From Capsaspora owczarzaki ATCC 30864 (Eukaryota; Opisthokonta; Filasterea), in NCBI RefSeq assembly GCF_000151315.2, contig NW_011887293.1, positions 1,341,585 through 1,405,584 of the forward strand: a stretch of DNA of 64,000 nucleotides. Direction: 5' to 3'. Positions 36,699-51,516 of the stretch are shown piece by piece; position 1 is the first letter of the stretch, and each line of letters starts with the position of its first letter. The notes beneath the pieces are model-generated. The model ran no database searches, was not told where the DNA came from, and saw only the letters and a list, made by a program, of their open reading frames with translations. A program made the position numbers and the translations under genes.

Positions 36699-39386
36699 AT
36701 GTCTGGCAGCAGCGCCGGGAGCAGTCCAACAGCTCTCGATCGTGTGCACTTTGACACTGTCGAGCAGCCCCACTCGCCTCAGGCGTTCGACCCAATCCCG
36801 GATTTGCCGCTCTCCCCTACGCTGCTCGCCCGTGGCGTGTCTGTCTCTGGCTTTGAGACGACCGACGACGAAAGTGACAGTGATGATAATAGCAGTAATA
36901 ACAATCATAATCAGCGTGATCATCCTGGCCATGACTCGAGCTCTGAGACGACTGAGACTGAGAACGGTCCGTCTGAGACTGTTCATCAGAGCGACCTGTT
37001 TGGCACCCGGCAGAGTAGCAGCATCAGCACATCCACAGAGTCTACTGGGCTGCACTCGTCCGCTGATGCTGATGGTCGGCTGCTGCTGAGCCCGCTCAAG
37101 CAGTCGCACTCTGTGCCCTTGCCAACGTCAATCCAGCCACTGGCCACCACCACTGCTGCTGCTGCTGCTGCTACTACTACTGCTACTACTACTGCATCTG
37201 CTGGCAATCAACACAACGCCAATGCGCACGGCCCGCACGGCCCGGCCAAGATCCGCAAGTCCGCGTCGCTGGGCAGCAGACCCGCGTCGGCAGCCAACTT
37301 GCGCAGAGTCGCCGCGTCGGGCCAGATGCGAGTGTCAGCCGCGCAGACGCAGTTCCAGGGTACTGGCGGACATGCACTCGCACGACGGCGAGGCAGCCAA
37401 AGCCATGCCGCCGATGCAGCTCCCGCGGTCGGGGGATCGGACTCGCTACGTCGCCGCCGGATACGTGCTGGCGCAGCCGCCAACAACGCACACGCACAGT
37501 CCGAGCAGGATCGGAGTCACCAAGAAGACGACGTTGGCGAATTCGTAGCACCAGCAAAACCGCTGTCGTTCGTCTCGTACATGACTGCCGAGCTCACGCG
37601 AGGATACCTCCTGGAAAGCGACGCCGTTCACTATGCTGCGAAGCGCGATCGCGTCTACACGACCCTCCAAATTCCATTCCAAGTCGAGCGCGTATGTATT
37701 CCTCGTGGCTGTCGTTGTTGGAACCTTGGTTGTCTCACTCGCTTGGATCATCATCGCAATGCAGGTTATCATGTTTGGCTCGTTTCTCTGCTTGGACTCG
37801 TTTCTCTTTGTGTTCACCTTTCTGCCAGTGCGCATTCTGATTGCGCTGCTTACGTTCCTGCGATCTCTCTTCACGAAACGGTAAACAGGCGGCAAAGCGA
37901 TGGACGAGTGGTAGTTGTTGTTCACGGTGCTTGTCTGTCTCTCCAATTCATCCGGCCTGGATTGTAATCCCCACAGACCTGGAATGGACGCCTCTCAAGT
38001 GTGCGACGTGCTTCGTGGAGTGCTCGTATTGACGTGTTGCGTTGGACTCGAGTTTATGGATTCATCCCGCCTCTACCACTCTATTCGAGGGCAGTCAGTC
38101 ATCAAGCTCTACGTGATTTACAACATGCTAGAGGTGAGAGCAATGCTTTTTTATGATGGCCGAGCTCTTGGCAAGCAAAAAACAACACCATTCGGCTCAC
38201 TTTTTTCTTCCGAAACCTTCTCAAAACGCCAGATTGTCGACAAGCTTTGCTGCTCCATCGGACAAGACATCTTGGACTCGGTGTTTTGGACTGCCACCGA
38301 GCCGTCACGTCCGAGAGGGCAGCACGTGATGGGCACGTTGCCGCACTTGCTGCTCGCCATCATTTACGTTTTCGGCCACGCAGTCATCATCTTTTACCAA
38401 GTGCTGACGTTGAATGTGGCCGTCAATTCGCACAGCTCGGCACTGTTGACGCTCCTCATCTCCAACCAGTTTGTGGAGCTGAAAGGCAGCGTCTTTAAAA
38501 AGTTTGAGGCGCATAGTCTCTTCCAAATGACCTGCAGCGACATGGTGGAGCGCTTCAGTCTTGCCGTGTTCTTGGTCATGGTGGCTGCTCGCAACATGTC
38601 CGAGCTCGGCTGGGACACGTCGTACCTGGTGAACACGCTCCTGAAGGACTTGATTGCCGTCTACATTTCCGAGTGCGTGCTTGACTGGGTGAAGCATGCC
38701 TTCATTACCAAGTTTAACAAGATTGACTCGAGCGTCTATCGCAAGTACAAGACGATTCTGTGCAAGGATTTGGCGAGTTCTCGTCATTGCAATGTGAGTG
38801 ATGGTTGGCTGTCTGTTTTCGGTTTTTGGTTTTTTGTTTTGACATGCCCTGAGTGTGCCTTTGGTTTGGAATCACCCCCGCAGACCATGATGGACCAGTC
38901 GCACCGAGTTGCTCGACGCATTGGATTTGTGGCTCTTCCATTAGCATGCGTTGTAAGGATTGTGTGGTTTTTTTTTTTTTTTTTGGGGGGGGGGGTTGTT
39001 GTTGTTTCGAGTTTGTCATTTTATTCACGCTTGGGCTGTGCAAAAGGTCTTCCGGACATTTTCCTATTCAATCCCAATCCCTCCTGGCATGTACGGAGCG
39101 GTGGTCGCTATCCTGGCCTATCTCATGTATGAAACCAGAGGCGCAAAAATGAGCTTGTTTGCTGTTTTCTTGATTTTCACGCGAGTGCTCACTTGGCTTG
39201 CCTTTTCGCAGCTTGATGGCGTTGAAAGTCCTCGTGAGCATTGTGCTGCTCGGGCAGGCATGTGAGCACTGGCGGCAACATGCAACCGACAATCTCGCCT
39301 TGTTGCTCCAGAATGCTCCTCCAACGAAATCATCCGCCGCGAACGCCGCAGCAGGGGTTGCGTCCGATGTGCCCGAGGCCCAATAG
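36699..39386 (+). CDS. TAPT1: TAPT1/Emp65-family multipass membrane protein
   Basis: Seven exons: 36699-37691, 37765-37880, 37977-38133, 38233-38793, 38884-38952, 39047-39126 and 39212-39386 (716 aa). TAPT1 proteins are multipass ER/ciliary-base membrane proteins; the yeast homologue Emp65 acts with Slp1 in ER protein quality control. The first 290 residues are low-complexity, Ser/Ala/His/Asn-rich and acidic in part. The conserved domain starts at LSFVSYMTAELTRGYLLESD and includes MFGSFLCLDSFLFVFTFLPV, HSIRGQSVIKLYVIYNMLE, IGQDILDSVFWTATEP, GTLPHLLLAIIYVFGHAVII, LTLLISNQFVELKGSVFKKF, ECVLDWVKHAFITKFN and ALKVLVSIVLLGQACEHW. Six or more hydrophobic segments are visible. Intron 5 has a T run followed by a G run. 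The gene starts about 110 bp after the XPD stop on the same strand. Confidence 0.94.
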
Positions 39387-39562
39387 CGCCTGTACTTTGT
39401 TTGCTTCTTGTTGATTCATTGTCTCTTGTGACTAGTGTCCAATATGACACTACACGCCTCTATCTCTCTCTCTCTCTCTCTGAGATGTCATGACTTGGCT
39501 CAGTCCACTTTTGTCGCCCAATTTTCATTCGCGCATCCACGCCGTCGATCGATTCAAACTCA

Positions 39563-40855
39563 ATGGCGTATCACGATATTGATGAGATTCTGATGGAACA
39601 AGAGGTATAGACCATAGACAGAGACAGTGAAAAACAAAAAAGCGCGGGAAAACGAGTTGGAAGCGTTCGCATTCATTGCGCTTTGGCTGCTTTGCCCTTG
39701 CCACGGCTGGCTTTTGCTGCTACTGTTACGGAAAAAAGGAGCACTCACTCTGAACTGCTTGTGTCGTCTGTCTCGCTCTGTGATGCATGCTGCGCTCTCT
39801 TGGTCCAGCTTGTTCCGGTTGCCTTCAAAACGGAGGCGAAATGGCTCGGTCACCTGGATCCCGGCTCGGCCTCTCCCGATGTGAGTTGAATTGCATAGCC
39901 AACTGGCTGAACTATGTGCATCATTGTGGCAGCCGACCCGGAGGTTTGTCGTCGCAGCGCAGCGAAAGCTTGGAGCGCTCGATTTTGCGCGGGAAAACTG
40001 TCGATTGACTGCTCGCCGTCCCAAAGGTGCCACGCTCGCACCATTTCAAGTCTAACATGTCGAATCTCCGTTGATGGTGTGTTATTTTTGCATGCAGCTG
40101 CCAGAAGGCGCGCGGCTCGATATTCCCTTCTGGATGGTTGTCAATCTTCACCACCAAGACGCAATCGAAGTATTCGCGCCCAAGCAGTACTCCCAGTCGA
40201 GACGGAACGCGCTGATTGCCGAAGCGACGTCTGTCAATCTGAACGAGTGGTCTTCGTATTACTACCGGCTAGGCTTGCGATTGGAAAACTAGTACAGCGT
40301 TTTTGAGCCGGTGATTGTTGGGTTTGCGAGGTCGTGTCTTTGTATTGTTGGCTCACGACGAAGATGAGTTGCTTTGTTTTGGATGGTGACAGCTTGTTGG
40401 ATGTGGGCTTGATGCAAGTGCTGCAACAGGTACAGTTTTCTATCTGAACTCTGAAACTGGCAACAGGGCAAACTCATTTTGGAAAAACTCCCACTCACTC
40501 CGTATCAACCTTGCCCTCCAGGCCTTTATCGATAGGTATCGAAATATCCTCGATCTGTCTCAGCATTCGATGGAGGAGGACGCTACTGATGCCACCCGAA
40601 GACTGGACTCGCTAGAAAAGAAGCGTAAGGATTCGCTTCGTTTCGCCATTGTTGTACTCGTTTCAGAACGCTCATCTGAAGACATATCATGCCTTTTTTC
40701 TTCTTCCGTTCAATTTGAATCACAAAGTATTCAATGCTGGCCATGCAGCCGTTGCCGAATTCCGCATGTGGAAGCGAAATGAGCACGGTCGGATGAGCGC
40801 TGCGTCCATTGTCTCGCAAGGTCGAAAGCGGAAAGCAGAGCGAAGCAACGACTAG
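39563..40855 (+). CDS. GINS3: GINS complex subunit 3 (Psf3)
   Basis: Six exons: 39563-39604, 39809-39880, 40098-40291, 40393-40429, 40522-40624 and 40728-40855 (191 aa). GINS binds MCM2-7 and CDC45 to form the replicative CMG helicase. Family features are YHDIDEILMEQE at the N-terminus, KTEAKWLGHLDPGS, LPEGARLDIPFWMVVNLH, the helical A-domain SYYYRLGLRL with QAFIDRYRNILDLSQHS, and the C-terminal QGRKRKAE. The length matches human GINS3 (216 aa) and yeast Psf3 (194 aa). One coding exon is only 37 bp. Introns 1 and 2 both carry E2F-like GCGCGGGAAAA motifs. The gene converges on ATP23 with about 245 bp between stop codons. Confidence 0.92.
39983..39997. promoter_or_regulatory. Consensus E2F/DP-type site in GINS3 intron 2
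   Basis: TTTTGCGCGGGAAAA here is the reverse complement of TTTTCCCGCGCAAAA, which fits the E2F/DP consensus closely on both half sites. A second partial copy, AAGCGCGGGAAAA, lies in intron 1 at about 39639-39652. The gene encodes a DNA replication factor, a typical E2F target in animals and plants. Confidence 0.45.
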
Positions 40856-41100
40856 TTTGCATCCAGTTTTTGGTGTTGCCTTGTTGAGAATGCGTTTTGA
40901 TAGACATGTTTAGTTTTTTTTTGGTTTGTTGTTAACAACTTTGTTTGCTCAAGCTCGTCCAAACTCCACGTTGTTGTTGTGGGTTGCTGGTGCGCAATAG
41001 AAGCCCAACAAATGCCATTCAATATCATCATCACAATCGACGTGCAGGATGGATGAGAGCAACAGCAACAACACGAGAAGAAGCGTGACGACAAACGCAA
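40856..41100. other. Convergent 3' region of GINS3 and ATP23
   Basis: About 245 bp between two stop codons. It should hold both 3' untranslated regions. It includes a GTTGTTGTTG-type T/G-rich stretch and a T run at about 40914-40922. No further gene is seen. Confidence 0.5.
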
Positions 41101-42621
<1,521 letters not shown>

Positions 42622-43203
42622 TCGAGTTAAGAACAAGGACTGGGCTGTTCTCACCTGTTGTCAACGCACACGCATAGGCAACAAGCATTAAAAAAAGGCA
42701 TTGGTGGTTCATGCAGAAGGAGCGACAGAGCAATCAAAGCAGTTTACTGTGAATTTGATTGTCACACGCAGCGAACAAAGTGAACAACAACAACGCATCG
42801 AAAGCACACGCAGCGAACAAAGTGAACAAAGACGCATCAAGAACACACAAACAACAGCAACAAAACGAGCGCGGGAGGGGCAAGCCGCTTCTTGTAGCTC
42901 CAATTTGCGAACTGAGAATCAAATTCGGGGGCTGAAAGGTGAGCATGACAAAAGCCGGATACGTCCGAGTTCTCGCGTTGTGTTCTGAATGTACGAGTTA
43001 GGGTCGAGAGGCCAAAATGGAGCATCGAGTCAGTCTTTGTTTGATTGTTGAAAATGCTGACTTGTCGGAGTATGAATCAGAGACAGCGCGAGCTGTAAGA
43101 TATCGTCAAGAATGCGAGTGGCTGGCTCTGGTAAGGGGAAGCCGAGTTGCAAGGTGGGAAAAAGTGTGACAGCGCGTTTGTGTTGACGAAAATGGAGAGA
43201 CAG
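42622..43203. other. Intergenic region upstream of ATP23 and of the LRR exon relics
   Basis: A stretch of about 580 bp holding the ATP23 promoter (-), a 42-bp-period repeat (42763-42829), and an ATG at 43017 that opens 38 codons (MEHRVSLCLIVENADLSEY) ending near strong donors at 43106 or 43131. That frame does not splice in phase to the first LRR exon, so it may be a broken first exon or chance. Confidence 0.45.
42763..42829. repeat. Direct repeat, 25 bp with 42-bp period
   Basis: CACACGCAGCGAACAAAGTG begins both copies, 42763-42787 and 42805-42829; the intervening CAACAACGCATCGAAAG is partly repeated again after the second copy as AGACGCATCAAGAA. It lies in the upstream region of ATP23. Confidence 0.85.
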
Positions 43204-43790
43204 GTGGGATGGGAAGAAGATTGGCAACGATGGAGCACAAGCGGTTGCTGAGGCACTCAAAGTGAACACGAAACTGACGCACCTCGAGTAAGTCATCTCA
43301 ATTTCACTGACGCATGGCAGTGGGTGATCAGGTAGAGACAGAAAGAGCGGCTCACTGATGGAGGCGATATGGACAGATTGCGTCGGAATCAGCGCGCGCG
43401 ATTGCCGAGACACTCAAAGTGAACAAGACGGTGGCCGAGGTTGCGTGAGTCGCGTTTGAACTGATGCATGTGAGTGGTGACTGCAGGAGATGACAGTTAG
43501 AGTGCTCACTGATGGAAAGGGACGGGCAGTCTGAGCCAGAATCAGATTGGCGATGCTGGAGCGCGGGCGATTGCTGAGACACTCAAAGTGAACAAGACGC
43601 GGACTGAACTGACGTAAGTGCTTGGGTGCCTTGCTCGTCTGGGACATTGAACCAGCATCATTCAGAACTTGCTACGTTGTCAACCTGCTAACACTTTGAA
43701 CGCCAGTCTAGGACACAACTGCATTGGCCAAGTTGGCATTCAAGCGCTTGAAGAGGCACGCAACGTCAACGGCATTCTGCCTGAGCTTGA
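43204..43790 (+). pseudogene. Decaying tandem array of 84-bp LRR exons (ribonuclease-inhibitor type)
   Basis: Four exon-like units with splice sites encode one 28-residue leucine-rich repeat each: 43204-43287, 43377-43444, 43530-43613 and 43707-43790. Three are exactly 84 bp in phase 2. Consensus is L..N.IGD.GA.AIAE.LKVNKT..EL, e.g. SQNQIGDAGARAIAETLKVN. The second unit is 68 bp: aligned with the third it lacks 16 bp (including the NQ codons) between two CAG triplets, which shifts the frame and brings a stop in the repeat. Introns between units two and three are also alike, so the array grew by duplication of about 150-180 bp exon-plus-intron units. A donor (GTAGGT) follows the fourth unit but no fifth repeat is evident. 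I read it as a remnant of an NLR/RI-like LRR gene. Confidence 0.65.
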
Positions 43791-44382
43791 GTAGGTTGTT
43801 TGTTCTTGCCAATGAGAGCCATTGATGCTCCGTCCACGTTCCTCAAACCAATACTCAATGGAAACGGCCCTCCTGATGGTTCCTTTATCTTTTGCTTGTT
43901 CATTGCACATCAAGAACAAGATAAACCCGCTTGCTTCCACGATTGGCAACTACTGAAGCCTGACAATTTCGCCAACGGACCATCCTGTCATCCGCCAAAT
44001 GCGCGAGGGTTGGGAGGTTGAAGTTCAACTCGGGCAGTCTTTCTGTTTTGTGCGACTTGCGTCGCTTTCTGTCGGGTATATCGAACGACAATGTTAGGGA
44101 TTCAGATCTATGCGCTGTTGTTTCCAATACATTGAAAGAGAACATGAAAACCGAGCACGACTCTGAAATCTGAGAAAAAGCATCCAACTCTGAAACGATG
44201 ACAGACAACAACGCTTGCATCGCCTCAGCCGCCGCGTCGCTGAGCAGCAGTGACACCAACAATACTTGCCAAATGGTGTGGTGGCAGTGCAAGACCAACT
44301 CGAGCAAGCGCTGTGGGTGTTTGGCTATGGATCCCAGGAACACAACATACTGTACTCACGGCCGTTCTCCTCCGGGACCGGC
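43791..44382. other. Stretch between LRR relic and the unknown minus-strand gene
   Basis: About 590 bp without a supported gene. A 73-codon frame with several cysteines at 44198-44419 (MTDNNACIASAAASLSSSD) overlaps the 3' end of the minus-strand gene and has no recognisable homologue. Some of this region may be leftover LRR gene sequence. Confidence 0.35.
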
Positions 44383-45446
44383 TCAGGTGCGCATCGTGGG
44401 CTCAGAAGAAGCAGGATGACTCGGCTTGTCGGTCTTGACTTCAGCGCTGTCCAGCAAAATACAAACAAGTCAAGAAGCGAAGATCCATCGAGAATTGCAA
44501 CACAAACAACACAGACGACCACCTTGGAAAGCCAAATTCCTCAGCGCACCCAACCAGGAAGTCGTTGACCTGGTCTCTAAACTGCAGTGCTCCCAGTGAG
44601 AAAGTTGTTTGCAAAGTAGCACAGTAGAGATACCAGCAAAGATCTTCATGCTGCATGGCGTCGTCGAGAGAAAACTGGCGCAGAGCCAAGTTGTCGTGAA
44701 CCATGCTGCTGACGAGAGCTCGAGTCGGGTCAACGTCGGCGTACTGATTGACGTGCGTTCGAAGAGCGGCCAAAACTGGTTTTATGCAGTTAGGCGCGGC
44801 TGCGATCGTCATGGCATCCATTGTCTTGCCACTAACGGTGCTGGAACCGCCAATACTGAGTGCGGACGTAGAGCCACTCAACCCACTGTCACTGCCCATG
44901 CCAACGCCGCACTGGGTGCTAAATAGAGCGAGCAGCTCGGCTTGAAACTCTGCGATGGTCATATCTGCGACGGTGGGATGCACAACGTAATGAACGATGC
45001 CACCAGCAAGCCAATTCTCATCCAGACTGCGCGAGAATCCGAGCTTCGTTTGAGCAAACTGCTGCTCTTGTGCCACAAAACAACAGGATGCCTTGCGAGT
45101 TAACCTCCAGAATGGTGATACTCGGTCGTTAGTTGGATGCGGCACGACCACCGAAACCCGACAGCTTTCGAACTCCCGTTTGCATCTGAGAAATCAATAG
45201 TGGAAAGAAAGTGAAACGATTGCGACCTCTCTCCAAAACGAACTCCAAAAACGAAAGGAGCCAAAACAAAAATCACGTACAATGCTGCAGAACACCAGAG
45301 CCCGGCGAAGTTTCAACATAGTCACTCTCCATCAACTTGAAAGGAGAGGGTAGCGAGTTCATGCAGAGGCGGTGGAGATGCTAGTGATCTTGAGGAACAA
45401 ACTGCGCTGACTTCTCTGCCTTCGAGTCGACGTCTGGCCAAAGAGG
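44383..45446 (-). CDS. Uncharacterised protein, 5' end not resolved
   Basis: Three exons join in phase: 45446-45326, 45185-44523 and 44446-44383, for about 280 residues ending EVKTDKPSHPASSEPTMRT. I do not recognise the family. Notable segments are CKREFESCRVSVVVPHPTND, VSPFWRLTRKASCCFVAQEQ, QFAQTKLGFSRSLDENW, TVADMTIAEFQAELLALFST and SLDDAMQHEDLCWYLYCATL. The middle is Ser/Gly-rich. The protein looks soluble, with no signal peptide or membrane segment in the visible part. The start is unclear: an ATG at 45587 opens MAEPSHLTD with a donor GTATGT, but its phase does not match the 45446 exon unless a weak donor four bases later is used. Part of the second exon is duplicated at 45970-46114. Confidence 0.5.
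45035..45180. repeat. Duplicated block, copy 1 (inside the unknown gene)
   Basis: About 145 bp resembling 45970-46114 in the same orientation, at roughly 80 percent by eye. Copy 1 is part of an open exon. On the minus strand both copies read PHPTND..SPFWR..RKA..CFVA.EQQFAQTK.GF. Confidence 0.75.
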
Positions 45447-46304
45447 CTGCAAGTCAAGGGAAAGAACGCAAGAAAAGTAGTGAGTGTTGTCAGAACGTTG
45501 TCAACAGTGCCCGCCCGACTCGATTCGGTTCGTTCATAACTTTTCGGTGAGAGAACATACGTCTGTCAGGTGCGACGGCTCGGCCATGATGAAGCGGGTG
45601 CAGGATTTTAACTGAAGAGATATAAAAATGACTGTCAGCTTTTTTGTTTTTTCAAAAACAAGCCGAGACACTCCAAACTCGGATACATGCTTGGTGCACA
45701 TTGCGTCATGACACAAAGCTGCCGTGCTTCCATTCAAAGCAACTGATATACGAAAAACTGTGTGAAGATGCTGGAAACGGGATGAAGCAGGCGACAATCG
45801 ATTGTTCGTTTGACAATCTGAGAGGCGTTTTTCGCGTCGCTTCAGTTTCGATCAATCTCATCCCAGCAAATCAAAAACAGCCAAGAGCACGAATGAATGC
45901 ATGGAGGCTTCTTAGCGACCCAGACAAGTACAGTCCATTTCCCCCCTCTTCCCACTTGGGACTGCACGGGAAACCAATCTTCGTTTGAGCAAACTGCTGC
46001 TCTCCTGCCACAAAACAATAGGGTGCCTTGCGCATTGGCCTCCAGAATGGTGATAATAGGTCGTTAGTTGGATGCGGCGCTACCACCGAAAACCCGACAG
46101 TTTGCAAACTTTCGTAAGAACAAAAAACAAAACAACACAAAAATCATTCACACACACAAAGTTACAGGGGGGGGGGGGAAAAAAAAAAGATGCTACACAT
46201 ACTCAACAGCAGACAACCAAAGTCAAGGACACTCTGATGGAGGGGGGAAACCATAAACCGCGCAGATGCTGAGTCTGGCCCTCTCCCTTCAACGGCAATG
46301 GATT
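45447..46304. other. Region 5' of the unknown gene, containing its partial duplicate
   Basis: An 858-bp stretch between AP2M1 (ends 46305) and the first supported exon of the unknown gene. It may hold that gene's first exon (45587) and its promoter. It also contains the duplicated block at 45970-46114, a CACACACA stretch and a G run followed by an A run at about 46168-46188. Confidence 0.45.
45970..46114 (-). pseudogene. Duplicated block, copy 2: partial copy of the unknown gene's exon
   Basis: Read on the minus strand this gives SVVAPHPTNDLLSPFWRPMR, then KAPYCFVAGEQQFAQTKIGF, closely matching the exon at 45185-45040. The match stops after about 48 residues, beyond which the sequence is unrelated (PCSPKWEEGGNGLYLSG). 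It has no visible remaining exons of the gene, so it is most likely a partial duplicate. Several substitutions are conservative (R to L, L to I), so decay is not complete or the copy was selected for some time. Confidence 0.6.
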
Positions 46305-48088
46305 TTAGCAGCGCGTTTCGTATGAACCCGCCTTGGTCATGTAGCGGACCCACTTGACGGTCTCGTAGTTGAGCTTGTGTTCCAGGACCTTGAGGAATCG
46401 CACATTGAGGCCCGATGCGGGGAACATGGGAACCTGAGAGAGTTTGTGTTGGTGATCAGAAGAGTGAGAAACTGCGCAGCTTCACATCATTCAAGCCACC
46501 TCTTCCACCACAACAAAAGAAGCATACCTGGAAGTCCATCGAGATTGGGGGGCGGTTCCATGCCTTCTTTTCGGAGGAGGCGAGCAGCTCGACCTCTGCA
46601 GAGACCTGAGCCTCATACTGGCCAGCGAATCGCTTCATCCTGACAAGGCGGAGTGAGACGAGAGTCAGCGCAGACGTTGAGCATGGGAGCAACACCACGA
46701 CAACAGCGAGAGAAAAAAAACGCGTGACAAAGAGATCGCCTTGCACTTACTTCCAAATAATGGCATTCTCGGACGGCTTGTACTTGGCAGAGCCAGTGAC
46801 TGTTGTGACATGCACGGCTGCAGTGTTGCGGGGAGTGGGAATGCGAACCTCGACGTTGGTGGCAAACAGGGTCGCCTTGAATTGTGCCTTGACGACAACC
46901 TTGATTTCAATGCGGTTGCCGCTCTCCTTGACAAGCGGGATGACCTTGAACGGCAGCGCAATGTTGTCTGTAGTGCGGTACTTCATCAACTCGAATTCAC
47001 CGTCCGGGGGAATAAAGCTAATGCTGCGGTCGGCCTCGAACTTGCCCAGCTTGACGCACTGGTGGAATGTGCAGTCGTCGATGGCAATTCCAGCGCCGCC
47101 CTTCCGTCTAAGCGGATTTGGATTGCAGCAATGAAAAAGAGAAAGAGTGAGTCAATGTTCAGCAGACACTATTCTCCCTTCTCATGCACAACATTTGCCG
47201 CAAACTAAAAAACAAAAAAACAACAACAACAAAAACAAAAACAAAAAACAAACAACAAACAAACAAACAAACAAACAAAAAAAAAAAAAAAAACCTCCTT
47301 CTCTTCTTCTTCTTACGCGCGTGTCTGGCTTCGGCCATCCTTTTCAAGCAAAATCTTATCGTTAAGACCAAACTTGCACTCGGGCATGCCGGACAGATAG
47401 CACTTGATCATGATGGAGCCAGAGACGTGCGCAGACAATGGCTTGCCGTCGGTGGACATGAGCAGATTGACCGACTCGATGACATCGATGAACATTTGAT
47501 TCTTGCGGTACTTGATGCCCTCGCGGCGCCATGACACGGTGCCGGTGAGCTGGCTGGTGACTGCGCCGGCGCCAGTGGAGGTTCGGGCAATCTTCAACCC
47601 TTCCTGGGTAATGTACGCCTTGAGCGCGTTCGAGTCGACAATTTGGGGATAGCCAAAGTCGAGGACCTCGTCGAGGAGCTCGTAGATGAGAATAAAGTTG
47701 TTCTTGACGGCCTCGTCGTTGAACTTGCCAAAGTACGAGACAAAGACCTGGATGAACTTGTGCAGGAAGGCGAACACGGTCATGGCGTTGACGTTCTCCT
47801 TGGCCGCCACCACCAGCCACACATTCTCGTGCTTGATGTGGAAGAAGCTCGTCCGGTTGATAATGTTGACTGGCGAGCGGACTTGGTGGCGCGAGTGGAT
47901 GATGTTGACGCGGAAGACGTCCGAGACGTTTCGACTGTTGAGTTTAGCAGCAGTAGCAAGAAGGGAATGACACAGAGTGAGAAACTGCTGAGTGAGTGTT
48001 TCAAACGACTAACGGCAGTGTGATGTAAGGAAAGAAGGAATGATTTGCAATGGAAATCCAAAGAGAAATAAAAAATAATAAAAAAAAT

Positions 48089-48122
<34 letters not shown>

Positions 48123-48860
48123 ATCGAACGAAATTTTTCAAAAGAGGGCGACGTTTCGCTGGGATTTGTTGGATGGTCGTCGATTTGCAGGTTGTCGCGT
48201 GTGCGTTGTGCTGTTGTGACTGCGAGGAGGCAAAGGGTTCCGCTCCATCACCACGCGTGGCAGAACGAACGCAGCGCGGAAGCGGGGCGATGATGGGACG
48301 AGAGGAAAGAATGGGAACGACGAACGAGAACTCGTCAATGGAGAAGTGTCCAAGCAGAGAGGTTCAAAACAGCAAACAGAAGGCACAACGTTCCGAACAG
48401 AGAGAGAGCGATGGGCGAGAGAGAGAGGCGATGGAAGAGCCCGGGGGAAGGGGGAAGAGAGGAACAATGGAGAGACATAGAGGAACAAGATTGAAAAAAA
48501 AAAAAAGCCCGATTCTCTCTATTGCTGTTGTGTTGCTTGAGCTTTTCTGTTACCGAATGTCGTCGCGGTAGACACGGGAAATCAGGACTTCGCCCTTGTG
48601 CTGCAAGAGTGGTGTTGACGGAAACGGGGTGACGATGACGGTGATGATGGTTGAAGCAAGACAGGAACAGACAGGAACGGGTGAGATTTTGGGAAACAAA
48701 CATCAACCAGCAATGCTCAACGCTCAACGCTCAACGCTCAGAGCAGTCTCAATGCAAAAAAGCAAAAAAAGCATCAGTCTCAAAGCATCAGCATGTCCGA
48801 TTGTGAGGAGGAGGATGTTGCGGGATGCGTTACACTGTAGATGAAGAGACCAGAAATCAT
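46305..48860 (-). CDS. AP2M1: AP-2 clathrin adaptor complex mu subunit
   Basis: Six exons: 48860-48834, 48600-48554, 47934-47317, 47107-46751, 46639-46528 and 46433-46305 (429 aa; human AP2M1 has 435). AP-2 mu binds YxxPhi sorting signals and PIP2 at the plasma membrane and links cargo to clathrin. The longin-like N-domain starts [20 protein letters not shown] and contains [20 protein letters not shown]. The mu-homology domain has [72 protein letters not shown]-type [11 protein letters not shown] and the C-terminal [16 protein letters not shown]. The match to AP2M1 is closer than to AP-1 or AP-3 mu. Intron 2 (619 bp) holds several A runs. The start lies 149 bp from the divergent DHX33 start. 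Confidence 0.96.
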
Positions 48861-49009
48861 GGCCGAAATAAAAGGAAGAAGAGACTGAGCCATCATCATC
48901 ATCTCAATCATCATCATCATCATCACCATCAGCATCGTTCAGCAATAGCCAACAATACACAGCAATATGAGACAAACGCCGGTCTATCAGCAGCTCACTC
49001 CAAAAAAAC
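48861..49009. promoter_or_regulatory. Bidirectional promoter region, AP2M1 / DHX33
   Basis: Only 149 bp separate the two divergent start codons. The interval includes a run of ATC/CATCAT triplets (48892-48935). Shared regulation is inferred from spacing; no known core element is evident. Confidence 0.5.

Positions 49010-51516
<2,507 letters not shown>

Noticed and set aside
44266-44400. ALWVFGYGS peptide resembling the start of gamma-glutamylcyclotransferase (ChaC) proteins
   Set aside because: Only nine residues match; the sequence after it does not continue as ChaC, and the segment overlaps the 3' end of the minus-strand gene.
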